Origin: a virus
Virus record (IMG/VR): IMGVR_UViG_3300049719_000135
Span: 1-23,525 of that record
Length of the DNA: 23,525 nucleotides
Direction: 5' to 3' (one strand)
This document shows positions 15,323 through 22,170 of this stretch, piece by piece; the stretch's first letter is position 1, and each line of letters opens with the position of its first letter. The notes beneath the pieces are model-generated. The model did no database searches. It was not told where the DNA came from and saw only the letters and a list, made by a program, of their open reading frames with translations. The translations under genes were made by a program, and so were the position numbers.

Positions 15323-15356
15323 TTACACATTTAACAAATTATTTGAGAAAGTGTAA
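15323..15356. promoter_or_regulatory. 34-bp dyad, possible operator
   Basis: Nearly symmetric: TTACAC at 15323-15328 pairs with GTGTAA at 15351-15356, TTT at 15330-15332 with AAA at 15348-15350, and CAAAT at 15335-15339 with ATTTG at 15341-15345 around a single T. The arms are interrupted by one bulged A and an AA/AG mismatch. The central loop is too short for a hairpin, so a protein-binding site on DNA is more likely than an RNA terminator. It lies in the divergent gap between minus-strand and plus-strand genes. A regulator is not identified; the RHH protein at 22322 is one candidate. Confidence 0.5.
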
Positions 15357-15385
15357 ATATGGTGAGATTGTTGTATATTGATGTT

Positions 15386-16075
15386 ATGGCAATGATCAAA
15401 AATGCAAAGTCTCTCGAAGAAAAACCTGCTTCAAAGAAAGCTTCCAAAAAAGAAGAGTTTGTTGTCGAGCAACTCAGCGAGCTCGCAAAGCTCGACGCGC
15501 TAATAAAATCGCTCGTCGCGATGAAACAGGTTGCGGAGCAAAATGTAAAGACTGCAGCTTTCAACAAGCTGATTGAAAATGCTCGAGTGACCCACAAGAA
15601 AGCAGATAGCATTCGTGGAATTGAAGGAAAAGCAAGCGCTTCTCTTGAAATGCGAAAGCGCAGCACGGCATCAAAGCTGAGCGAAGAAGAGGTTTCATAC
15701 CTGACTTCGAATGGTTATCCTGTCGAAAAAGTTGTCATCACGCCGAAATTGTTTGCAATCAATCCGAAATTTGCTGCTGACGAAGCCTTGATGGAACGCG
15801 TTGAAGTGGCAATGGAAAATGCGTTGAAGGACATCGTGGACACCGAAAATTTCTTCATCATTCAGAACGAGGTGAGCAAGAACGTTGTGAGCGATGATAC
15901 TATCGAGAGCGTGTTCAAGGCATCAACAATTGATCCTGAAGCAGTCGCAATGACGACGTGCATGGCGGTGAAGCCCAAGATTGATGGGTTTGACTTTGAA
16001 GAGGCGCTGAAATCGGTGTTGGGATCATGTGAGAGCGTTGAGGAAGAAGCCGAAGAGAACGCGAAGGCTGCGTAA
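15386..16075 (+). CDS. Hypothetical phage protein
   Basis: A 229-aa protein from the ATG at 15386 (MAMIKNAKSLEEKPASKKAS); an in-frame ATG at 15359 adds nine residues. No domain is recognised. The first ~35 residues are Lys/Ser-rich and low complexity, then helices with KLDALIKSLVAMKQVAEQN and a Glu-rich C-terminus ending SVEEEAEENAKAA. A central part with SYLTSNGYPVEKVVITPKLF looks globular. Small Lys-rich then acidic proteins of this sort are often virion-internal or assembly proteins, but nothing here proves that. It is the first plus-strand gene of a two-gene unit; its stop shares one base with the ligase start (TAATG). Confidence 0.65.
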   Translation: MAMIKNAKSLEEKPASKKASKKEEFVVEQLSELAKLDALIKSLVAMKQVAEQNVKTAAFNKLIENARVTHKKADSIRGIEGKASASLEMRKRSTASKLSEEEVSYLTSNGYPVEKVVITPKLFAINPKFAADEALMERVEVAMENALKDIVDTENFFIIQNEVSKNVVSDDTIESVFKASTIDPEAVAMTTCMAVKPKIDGFDFEEALKSVLGSCESVEEEAEENAKAA

Positions 16076-16683
16076 TGGAATACAACGAATTCACTTACGT
16101 GTACCCGCCGCGCCCGTCACAACAAGTTCCAAAAAGTTTGCTGGGCTTCTACGAAAAACACGGCTACCTTGCACAGGTGAAGAAGAACGGCACTTGCACC
16201 GTGATATTCGCTCGAGGGCTTGACGTCACGTTCATGACACGTCACAATGACTATCACAAGCAATGGACTGCACAAGACTTGCACAAGTGCCCGTTTCAAT
16301 CATCAAGTCTAAAGTACAACGTCTTCGCTGCAGAACTCATACATTCAAAGACAAAACTGACGAAAAATCAACTATACATTTTTGACACGATCGTGTTAAA
16401 TGGCGTGCAACTTGTCGGAACAACGTTTGCAGAGCGTCAAGCGATGTTGCACTCGATGTTAGGAGGAAAAGACGAGGGACACCAGACACGTGTGAACGAA
16501 TTCGTGTCGGTTGCAAACAGCTTCAACAGGAGATTTACTGACGTGTGGAATTCATTGAGCGAAGAGGATGAGGGAATTGTCCTAAAGAAAGCTACGGGTA
16601 AGCTTGAACCTTGTTTCAATCAGTCTGCAAATACAGGGTGGCAGTGCAAGTCACGCAAGAGCACGAAGAACTACTCATTTTGA
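16075..16683 (+). CDS. Minimal ATP-dependent DNA/RNA ligase-type nucleotidyltransferase
   Basis: A 202-aa nucleotidyltransferase domain of the covalent ligase superfamily. Motif I, KxDG, appears as YLAQVKKNGTC, so K36 is the likely adenylated lysine, with N in place of D. Motif III contains the conserved Glu in NVFAAEL (E87), followed by LYIFDTIVLNG. Motif IV is DEGIVLKK and motif V is the Lys cluster QCKSRKSTKNYSF at the end. The usual OB-fold domain after motif V is missing, so this is a core-only enzyme, shorter than typical phage DNA ligases. It could seal nicks or modify RNA ends, or rely on a partner protein. It is cotranscribed with the preceding plus-strand gene. Confidence 0.78.
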   Translation: MEYNEFTYVYPPRPSQQVPKSLLGFYEKHGYLAQVKKNGTCTVIFARGLDVTFMTRHNDYHKQWTAQDLHKCPFQSSSLKYNVFAAELIHSKTKLTKNQLYIFDTIVLNGVQLVGTTFAERQAMLHSMLGGKDEGHQTRVNEFVSVANSFNRRFTDVWNSLSEEDEGIVLKKATGKLEPCFNQSANTGWQCKSRKSTKNYSF

Positions 16684-16717
16684 TCACACAAGTATATAAT
16701 TATATTCAACTTTTCGC

Positions 16718-16791
16718 TTCCATTGAGGTGAACTTTTGAGATTGTGATATATGATTACCAATCAAATGTTTCAAAGTTCATCTCGATGGAA
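16718..16791 (+). repeat. Long imperfect inverted repeat between convergent genes
   Basis: The 22-nt arm at 16718-16739 (TTCCATTGAGGTGAACTTTT then GA) pairs with the 21-nt arm at 16771-16791 (TCAAAGTTCATCTCGATGGA then A). In plus-strand RNA the differing positions are G-U wobbles, apart from one extra U. In minus-strand RNA those positions would be A/C mismatches, so the structure favours a plus-strand transcript. Inside the loop GATTG (16740-16744) can pair with CAATC (16759-16763), and outside it ACACAAG (16686-16692) with CTTGTGT. It follows the ligase stop and has no clear poly-U tail. Possible roles: 3'-end stabiliser, processing site or regulatory RNA. Confidence 0.6.
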
Positions 16792-16858
16792 ACTGTGAAC
16801 TCACTCTTGTGTAAGATAACACGTTGTTTACACATGAAACACGTGTGTCAATAATGAT

Positions 16859-17641
16859 TTACCTTATGACGTCTTCCCAACGCGTGCCTTCGCATATGAA
16901 GCCACGTCGGGAGATAAAATCGGCTTCTTCCTTTTGAAAACGTGCGTCTTCTGTACGATAGACTTCGCCGTTTTGTTCATCAATTGTATATGAATACGTC
17001 ACCATCGGCAAGTACCCCGAATGCTTTGCTTTGTATAAAATTGGCAAATACAATGCTCTATCGCCGGCGCGTTTGACAAGCTCGCCATTCATGTTCGTAA
17101 AATTTTCGTAAGGAACATCATTGATGAGCTTTTTGCGAAAGCTTTTAAGATGAGAAGATCGCCATTCGCTTTTATAGGGATTTTTGTCCGTAAGTGGACC
17201 ACTAATGTTTCTGCCTGATCCTGTCCAACGATGAGCCGTCCAGACACAATCATAACCTCGTTGATATGACACATCTAAAGCATGCAGTGCATCACAGTCG
17301 CAAAGTGCGTCATCACCATCAATTCGAAGCACGATGTCTTCATCGGAACAAAAATTCTTTATACCATAAAGCACGTTCGAAGTCTCGTAACACTTGCCAC
17401 GATCGATGTCTTCGTTCCAGACTGTTATGATTTTGTCTTCGTCATAACCTTCTTGATATAACAACCACGAAAATGCCTTGATGATGTCGTTTTCTCTGTC
17501 TGCCTCTTCTCTGCTCGAACAGTCGTCTATCAACACGATCTTCCAGTTCTTCGTGTACGACTGGCACGCAATCGAGTGAAGACAACGTGCGAGCGTCTTT
17601 GACGCGTTAAAGATGGGACATATAAACACAAAATTGTTCAT
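16859..17641 (-). CDS. GT2-family glycosyltransferase
   Basis: A 260-aa GT2 glycosyltransferase. The N-terminal strand MNNFVFICPIFNASKTLARC (1-20) is the canonical GT2 opening, with IVLIDDCSS (36-43) carrying the first Asp pair and RIDGDDALCDCDA (107-119) the DxD metal site. A later segment with NMNGELVKRAGDRALYLPIL could hold the acceptor-side aromatic region. No membrane segment is present, so it acts on a soluble or membrane-adjacent acceptor. Its ATG overlaps the stop of the preceding zinc-ribbon-like gene (ATGA at 17638-17641). The gene ends just before the structured intergenic region at 16684-16858. Confidence 0.88.
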   Translation of the reverse strand: MNNFVFICPIFNASKTLARCLHSIACQSYTKNWKIVLIDDCSSREEADRENDIIKAFSWLLYQEGYDEDKIITVWNEDIDRGKCYETSNVLYGIKNFCSDEDIVLRIDGDDALCDCDALHALDVSYQRGYDCVWTAHRWTGSGRNISGPLTDKNPYKSEWRSSHLKSFRKKLINDVPYENFTNMNGELVKRAGDRALYLPILYKAKHSGYLPMVTYSYTIDEQNGEVYRTEDARFQKEEADFISRRGFICEGTRWEDVIR

Positions 17642-17942
17642 GTCAACATCTCCTGCCCACGCATGAACTCTTCACAAACGTCAACGATCTTTGCTTGTGG
17701 AAGTTCTTCAAACTTATCACCAATTCCAATCTCTTCAAGGCGTCGTCTATTTGCACAATTTAAACACAAATATTCAGTTGGACGTTGATGATTTTTGTCA
17801 CGCAACATATACATTACATTGCATGTTCTTTGTAAAAAAGCGTTGAATGACACTTTTCATCAGTGCACTTTAACGTGAAAAATTGGAGCAAATCATCGAC
17901 CAAATTTGCAGGACACTGTTTATACCATTTTACGTCAAGCAT
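17638..17942 (-). pseudogene. Zinc-ribbon-like gene in two frames, poly-T frameshift
   Basis: Two minus-strand frames look like one gene. Frame A begins at the ATG at 17942 (MLDVKWYKQCPANLVDDLLQ), overlaps the upstream gene stop by 8 bp (ATGCTTGA), and runs 42 codons through FFTLKCTDEKCHSTLFYK to a TAA at 17814. Frame B, open over 17638-17853, continues with LRDKNHQRPTEYLCLNCANR and ends QEMLT. A -1 shift at a six-T run (GCTTTTTTAC) joins them into a protein with Cys pairs CxxxxC and CxxC, a zinc-ribbon-like arrangement. Either the sequence lacks one T, or the phage uses programmed frameshifting, or the gene is broken. The downstream GT2 start overlaps its stop. About 99 aa if joined. Confidence 0.6.
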
Positions 17943-18204
17943 GTGATAGTTTTTCTTTGACTGTTTCAAGCCAATCACACAAACTTTGTTTGTCAGCGTC
18001 AGAAGTAATTTCTGACGTCATTATGATTGAGTTCAAAGCGTCAATGTTGCTTGAAATTCCAAGTTGTTGACGTTGTTTTACGTATTTCTTTTTACTCCCG
18101 TGAGCACGTCTGTACTTGCGATTTTCATGAAAGAGCCCACGAATGAAATTGTTAAAATCATTGTCACAAACTTCTGATGCAGGCAAAACTTCTGGAGGGT
18201 GCAT
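17935..18204 (-). CDS. Hypothetical basic phage protein
   Basis: An 89-aa protein from the ATG at 18204 (MHPPEVLPASEVCDNDFNNF); the frame is also open to a GTG at 18240 within the methyltransferase. The 18204 start is 4 bp after that gene's stop and is preferred. It contains a basic stretch, ENRKYRRAHGSKKKYVKQRQ, that could bind nucleic acid, followed by an acidic C-terminal helix (TSDADKQSLCDWLETVKEK). No known domain is recognised. Its stop overlaps the ATG of the zinc-ribbon-like gene, indicating translational coupling. A nucleic-acid-binding role is only suggested by charge. Confidence 0.6.
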   Translation of the reverse strand: MHPPEVLPASEVCDNDFNNFIRGLFHENRKYRRAHGSKKKYVKQRQQLGISSNIDALNSIIMTSEITSDADKQSLCDWLETVKEKLSHA

Positions 18205-18208
18205 AATT

Positions 18209-18964
18209 TCACCAATCGCAAGCGTCTCTGACGAGATCACGCTTTGTCATTAGACATTGCCCGTAGTTCACCTGCTCATCAGTGTATCCGCGTTCATCTG
18301 CAAAAATTCGCCTGTCGAGTTTAATCAGTTCAATTTCATTGCAATTTTCTTTTTCAACGTCAATTGTGTCGATCAAGTCGCGACACTTAATTCCTGGATC
18401 GTCTTTCGACAGGAGATGATAGTCGTCAAACAACACTGCACGCTGATACAATCCCTTCACTCCCTCCCAGTCTGCCTTCGTGCCCTCGAAGGAGTGATCA
18501 GCGTCAATGTACGCAAAGTCAAACTTTTCACCTTTCTCATTGAGCTGCGCTAAAACTGCTTGTGACGGACCTTTGACAAAAGTTATGTTCTCGAACCATT
18601 CTTTTGGAAACACGTTCTGAAGCTGTTTAAAGAAATTTTCGTCTGCGGCAATGTCCATCGTCAAGATTTTTCCCTTGACACCCATGTCATAGAATGCCTT
18701 CGCGACGCAGAACGTGACGTAGCCGCGGCCCGTGCCGACCTCAAGAAACGACTTGAAACCGTATTGCTTCACGAGGTAATACGTGAGAATTCCTCGCTCG
18801 TACGCGCTTCGATAGTAGCAGCCACAACTTGTATACAGAGTATCACCAGGTGAACGAGTTCTCTTAGCTGTCAGCTCACCAATTTGATCAAAGTCACCAA
18901 GACAAATGTCTTCGATCGACACGCCAAGTTCTGCAAGCTTATCTTTAATATGAACTATTTTCAT
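18209..18964 (-). CDS. Class I SAM methyltransferase (Methyltransf_24/CmcI-like)
   Basis: A 251-aa class I methyltransferase. Motif I is SFLEVGTGRGYVTF (72-85), the acidic strand end is LTMDIAADE (101-109), and the FDFAYIDADHSFEGTKADW segment (148-166) is characteristic of O-methyltransferases of the CmcI/Methyltransf_24 group, where the Asp residues bind metal. LFDDYHL (178-184) supplies a further Asp pair. The first ~60 residues form an N-terminal extension. It is related in type to the broken methyltransferase at the left edge of the window. The ATG at 18964 is preceded by a repeat-containing gap. In this glycan-rich region the substrate is plausibly a sugar, but that is inference. Confidence 0.88.
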   Translation of the reverse strand: MKIVHIKDKLAELGVSIEDICLGDFDQIGELTAKRTRSPGDTLYTSCGCYYRSAYERGILTYYLVKQYGFKSFLEVGTGRGYVTFCVAKAFYDMGVKGKILTMDIAADENFFKQLQNVFPKEWFENITFVKGPSQAVLAQLNEKGEKFDFAYIDADHSFEGTKADWEGVKGLYQRAVLFDDYHLLSKDDPGIKCRDLIDTIDVEKENCNEIELIKLDRRIFADERGYTDEQVNYGQCLMTKRDLVRDACDW

Positions 18965-19031
18965 ACAATGATATTAACTTGTCAACGACAACGGGTACAA
19001 GAATACGTGTCAAAACGCCACTATGTACATG

Positions 19032-19060
19032 GTCAAATAGTCATCCCACGAGGGGATGAC
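19032..19060. repeat. Hairpin repeat, module A copy 1
   Basis: GTCAAATA followed by a hairpin GTCATCCC-ACGAG-GGGATGAC, identical over 29 nt to 23426-23454. Here the flanks extend the stem (ATAGTCATCCC with GGGATGACTAT, 19038-19063). It lies in the 104-bp gap upstream of the methyltransferase. No poly-T run directly follows on either strand, so it is not a standard terminator. Confidence 0.75.
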
Positions 19061-19068
19061 TATTCTTG

Positions 19069-19179
19069 TCAAGATCTCGAACATAAATTATCAGTCCACA
19101 CTTCTTGAGTGTGTGCCTTTTCCATGAGAAGCATTTTCTTGATGGCTTCTCGCAACAACGTCTCTTCATGCTTTGTCAT
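19069..19179 (-). CDS. Small 36-aa ORF
   Basis: A 36-codon ORF, MTKHEETLLREAIKKMLLME followed by KAHTQEVWTDNLCSRS. It begins with an ATG at 19179, five bases after the stop of the secreted protein gene, with AGTAGG five bases upstream of the ATG as a Shine-Dalgarno. It is amphipathic and helical at first, so it could be a small adapter, but its function is unknown. A longer frame to 19263 would lie inside the secreted-protein gene and is less likely. The good ribosome binding site and spacing support it; the short length limits confidence. Confidence 0.5.
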   Translation of the reverse strand: MTKHEETLLREAIKKMLLMEKAHTQEVWTDNLCSRS

Positions 19180-19184
19180 AAAGC

Positions 19185-19712
19185 CTACTTCACTGTAACA
19201 GTGACGATGCACTGATTTGCTGCTTTTCCACACGTAACGCTTGCAACTACTTGAGCATAACACCGGTTTGCATATGCGTGAGCAACATTTTCGTTTGACA
19301 CCGCTTGAACTCCTGCAATGTCTTGTGAAAGCTCAAGCCAACGTGATGCCTGGGCACCATAAAAAGTCTTGTCAGTTCGAAAAAAGTTTGCTTCGACATT
19401 GTCATTTCCACGAGGCGTTTTCTTGACGTAACAGTTATCATCAAAACAACTGTACGAAATAGCTACAGAAAACCCATCTGCAGTCGTGTCGTTAGCATCT
19501 GGAATTCGCTGCGTGAATGTGCGATGTTTGCAGGCATCAATGAGATTTGGCGATGACGTCACAGCTTCGTGCTTTTGTTCAGCAACGGGATCAGGTGTCT
19601 TTTCGACGGCTTGTGGCGTTAGCTGTTGTGCGTCATCGAACCACGTGTTTTCAGTGGCGTTAGCGACAGATGTTAGGGCGAGGATTGAAAATAACGTTGT
19701 GAATTTGTTCAT
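19185..19712 (-). CDS. Secreted Cys-rich protein
   Basis: A 175-aa protein from the ATG at 19712 (MNKFTTLFSILALTSVANAT); the frame remains open to 19730. The first 20 residues form a classic signal peptide (Lys, hydrophobic core, then ANA before the cleavage site). The mature part has about six Cys residues (around DACKHR, YSCFDDNCYV, NRCYAQVV, VTCGKA and NQCIVT), consistent with disulfide bonds in a periplasmic protein. The domain is not recognised. Phage-encoded periplasmic proteins can act in superinfection exclusion or lysis, but nothing here decides the role. It is followed by a 36-aa ORF with a Shine-Dalgarno in its 3' end. Confidence 0.7.
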   Translation of the reverse strand: MNKFTTLFSILALTSVANATENTWFDDAQQLTPQAVEKTPDPVAEQKHEAVTSSPNLIDACKHRTFTQRIPDANDTTADGFSVAISYSCFDDNCYVKKTPRGNDNVEANFFRTDKTFYGAQASRWLELSQDIAGVQAVSNENVAHAYANRCYAQVVASVTCGKAANQCIVTVTVK

Positions 19713-19750
19713 GACAACACTATAACACACTCGTTATAATATTACACAAT

Positions 19751-19873
19751 TCACTGAATGGCGTGAAAAAGAATGCCAAGCAAGAAACCAAAAATGCTTC
19801 CCACAAGAACTCCCAAAACTGGCCACCTGCGAAATATGTCGGACAAAGACGGTGTTTCAAATGAAAAACTCAT
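19751..19873 (-). CDS. Small 40-aa single-pass membrane protein
   Basis: A 40-codon ORF, MSFSFETPSLSDIFRRWPVL then GVLVGSIFGFLLGILFHAIQ, starting at the ATG at 19873. Its start overlaps the stop of the nuclease gene (ATGA, 19870-19873), the same coupling seen elsewhere in the window. After a short polar N-terminus, residues 18-38 form one hydrophobic Gly-containing segment. Small membrane proteins like this occur in phages as holins, antiholins or exclusion proteins. The assignment as a membrane protein rests on hydrophobicity; the function is unknown. Confidence 0.6.
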   Translation of the reverse strand: MSFSFETPSLSDIFRRWPVLGVLVGSIFGFLLGILFHAIQ

Positions 19874-20655
19874 AATAACTCCTTTTGCACGCTCACGTAA
19901 TCAATGTTCAAGTCTTCAAGCTTCTTTTTGTCGTAGATCACAAGCTTCATCGAAGGATTTGAGTTCCTGATGTGATCGAGCTTGTCACGTTGTTCCCAAT
20001 TCCAAAACGCGCCCTTGACGTCGACGTGTTCGTTAGTCAACGGGAGAAAGAAGTCTGGATAGTACGAGCGAGTTGCACCGTCAGGAGTTGTGTAGGGAAA
20101 CCTACCTCGGTGAGCAACGTAGTCGACGTGATTTGCATCAAAGTAACGAGCGACTGCGACTTCCCAGGTGCCTTGAAACTTGACGATCTCGCCAGAGGGC
20201 TTGACATGGGCGTACCACTTGCACTTTCCGACGGGCACGTTGTCGTACTTGCCGTCAGCCCACGCTTGACGCGTACATTCCGCAATCATCTCTTTAAATT
20301 CAGGATCATTTGCAAACTTTGCTTTACGAGTTTTTGAAGCCTTTGCGCGCGAGGCAGGCTTTTTCATTGGATTGTCATTTAGCATTTTTTCACGAACTGC
20401 TTTTGCTTGTGCTAAATGCGCGCATTCTTCAGAACATGTACAATGCCAATCTGCAAATTTTGTTGTAAAAGTTTTTACGCATCCATGACATACCTTAACA
20501 ACATCAGGTTGTGTAGCCTTGAATGCATCTCTTTCAAGTTTTTTCTGATGTGCAGCTTCTGCAGCTTTATGAGAAGCATATAAATGAGAACAATGCGTTG
20601 AACAACATTTTCGTCCAGGGGCAACTTGATTTTCGCACTCAAGACACATTGTCAT
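19870..20655 (-). CDS. Zinc-finger plus PD-(D/E)XK homing-type nuclease
   Basis: A 261-aa protein. The N-terminal third has two Cys-rich metal-binding-like clusters: C4, C7, C17, C18, C22 and C56, C59, C72, C74, C78. A basic region DNPMKKPASRAKASKTRKAK (94-113) resembles NUMOD3-type DNA-binding repeats of homing endonucleases. The C-terminal half fits a PD-(D/E)XK fold: E165 in FQGTWEVAVARYFD, D201 in SYYPDFFLP, and D212-x-K214 in HVDVKG, as in phage-type nucleases and VSR/I-Ssp6803I-like enzymes. It likely acts as a free-standing homing or defence-related nuclease. The start overlaps the upstream dehydrogenase stop (ATGA, 20652-20655). Confidence 0.7.
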   Translation of the reverse strand: MTMCLECENQVAPGRKCCSTHCSHLYASHKAAEAAHQKKLERDAFKATQPDVVKVCHGCVKTFTTKFADWHCTCSEECAHLAQAKAVREKMLNDNPMKKPASRAKASKTRKAKFANDPEFKEMIAECTRQAWADGKYDNVPVGKCKWYAHVKPSGEIVKFQGTWEVAVARYFDANHVDYVAHRGRFPYTTPDGATRSYYPDFFLPLTNEHVDVKGAFWNWEQRDKLDHIRNSNPSMKLVIYDKKKLEDLNIDYVSVQKELL

Positions 20656-21617
20656 TTTTTCTCACTAACGGCGCGCCCGACCATTTTTTCCCAATCACGA
20701 CCGGGCCTCACTTCTACGTTTTTTGTAGTTGTTGCTTGTAACATCGTAGGAATTACACCAAGTTCCTTTGCTCGATATGTTAACGCATTCACGTCTTTTG
20801 GAAAGCAACTCAAACTATAACCTCGCAAAGGATTTCCTTCACTATCCTTCTCAAAAGAAGGAACCGACCAATGACTATTACCTGCTCGTTTATCGAGTTT
20901 AACACATTCCAATGTTCTATCATAATCAACATCGCACCCATTTTCTGCTAACTTTTCGCAAATTTGATAAATTTCATTTGCGAATGAAACTTTCATAGCA
21001 AGAAAACAATTTATGATATATTTTGTTAGTTCGGCATTTGTGCTGCTTGTCTTCACAATTTTTACATTAGGAAAAGCTTGTTGAAGAAGTTGTTTTACTT
21101 TATTCACACTGTCTTTTGGCCCACCTAAGATTATGCGATCCTGATTTCGCATATCTTCAAGAGCAGTTGCTTCTCGAAGAAATTCGGGGTTAAATGTCAC
21201 GCGTAGTAATGTATTTTCGTATTGTTTGTTCCAGCGTTCAATTGATCCGGGTGGTACGGTACTTTTTACGACTGCGATCAAATCGACATTTGTATTTGCA
21301 AGCTCGTTTAACACGCCTTCAACAATTGAAAGATCAGCTTTTCCGCTACTTTCCATTGGCGTGGGCAAACACACAAACACAATTCCCGAAAACCCTTCCT
21401 TCGCTTCACAACATTCAACGAGTTCTCGAACGTTCTCGACAGGACGAGTTGCTCTGCCTCTTTCAAAGCAAGGAAAAACTGTTGCCTTTTCAGCGCCCAC
21501 AGCACATTTACCTGCCTTATCGTAATTGTAAACAGTCAGTCCACGCTCACTCAACACTTGAGCAAGTGATCCGCCAACAAATCCTGCACCAACGACGCAA
21601 CATGAAATCTTTGTCAT
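20652..21617 (-). CDS. UDP-glucose/GDP-mannose dehydrogenase-like enzyme, C-terminally short
   Basis: A 321-aa nucleotide-sugar dehydrogenase. The NAD-binding loop is VGAGFVGGSLA (9-19); VVKSTVPPGS (116-125), FNPEFLREATA (142-152) with E145, and NCFLAMKVSFANEI (203-216) with K209 and N214 are all typical of the UGD family. The catalytic Cys is C271 in GYSLSCFPKDVNAL. The family normally has a third, UDP-binding C-terminal domain of about 100 residues or more after the Cys; here only about 50 residues follow, so that domain appears reduced or missing. It would make UDP-glucuronate-type sugar for the glycosyltransferases nearby. Several viral homologues are short, so it may still be active. Confidence 0.88.
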   Translation of the reverse strand: MTKISCCVVGAGFVGGSLAQVLSERGLTVYNYDKAGKCAVGAEKATVFPCFERGRATRPVENVRELVECCEAKEGFSGIVFVCLPTPMESSGKADLSIVEGVLNELANTNVDLIAVVKSTVPPGSIERWNKQYENTLLRVTFNPEFLREATALEDMRNQDRIILGGPKDSVNKVKQLLQQAFPNVKIVKTSSTNAELTKYIINCFLAMKVSFANEIYQICEKLAENGCDVDYDRTLECVKLDKRAGNSHWSVPSFEKDSEGNPLRGYSLSCFPKDVNALTYRAKELGVIPTMLQATTTKNVEVRPGRDWEKMVGRAVSEKK

Positions 21618-21650
21618 GTAAGAGAATTTAAACCATGCACCTACGTGTGT

Positions 21651-22154
21651 TCACCTAATAAACCATTCCGGAGTTTTTGCTCTCGGCTCCCACGCAGCAA
21701 ATTTTGCCTTTTCACCCACGTAGTAGTTTCTATATGCTTGCACTGCGTCGTCGCATCGATACTTTTCTGGCATCGCCTGTACAAATGGCGAGTGATGCTT
21801 GAAGTTTCCACAACTGTAAAATTCTCCACCCGCGAACTCAGACGCATTTTCTATCACACGTCGGGACGCATGAACACGATTGTAACGTCGTGTGTACTCA
21901 TCACACATTTCAAGCGAGTGCTTCACAAGCCAGTCGAAGTTGTCCGACGTTGCCATTGCCCACTTGACGCATGGGTGATGCTTGTGCGTCGGCTTGTATA
22001 GGCAACACGCGTATTCACCGTACAACGCTGGATCTCGAAGAGAAATTGCAGTCGACAAGATCTGTGCGCTTTCACACGTCATTTTCACAACGTGGCGATT
22101 GCACAGCATTTGTGCAGCTTCGCGAGGGTCGGACGAAACAATGAATATGTTCAT
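21651..22154 (-). CDS. Conserved viral MNIF-type protein of unknown function
   Basis: A 167-aa protein from the ATG at 22154. Its N-terminus MNIFIVSSDPREAAQMLCNR followed by HVVKMTCESAQILSTAI is a recurrent pattern that I recall from phage and large-virus hypothetical proteins; I cannot assign a biochemical function. HPCVKWAMATSDNFDWLVKH is another conserved-looking segment. No membrane or signal sequence. The start lies just downstream (in the minus direction) of a copy of the hairpin repeats (22171-22231), which may regulate it. The frame is also open to 22175. Confidence 0.65.
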   Translation of the reverse strand: MNIFIVSSDPREAAQMLCNRHVVKMTCESAQILSTAISLRDPALYGEYACCLYKPTHKHHPCVKWAMATSDNFDWLVKHSLEMCDEYTRRYNRVHASRRVIENASEFAGGEFYSCGNFKHHSPFVQAMPEKYRCDDAVQAYRNYYVGEKAKFAAWEPRAKTPEWFIR

Positions 22155-22170
22155 ATTATTTGCGGAGACA

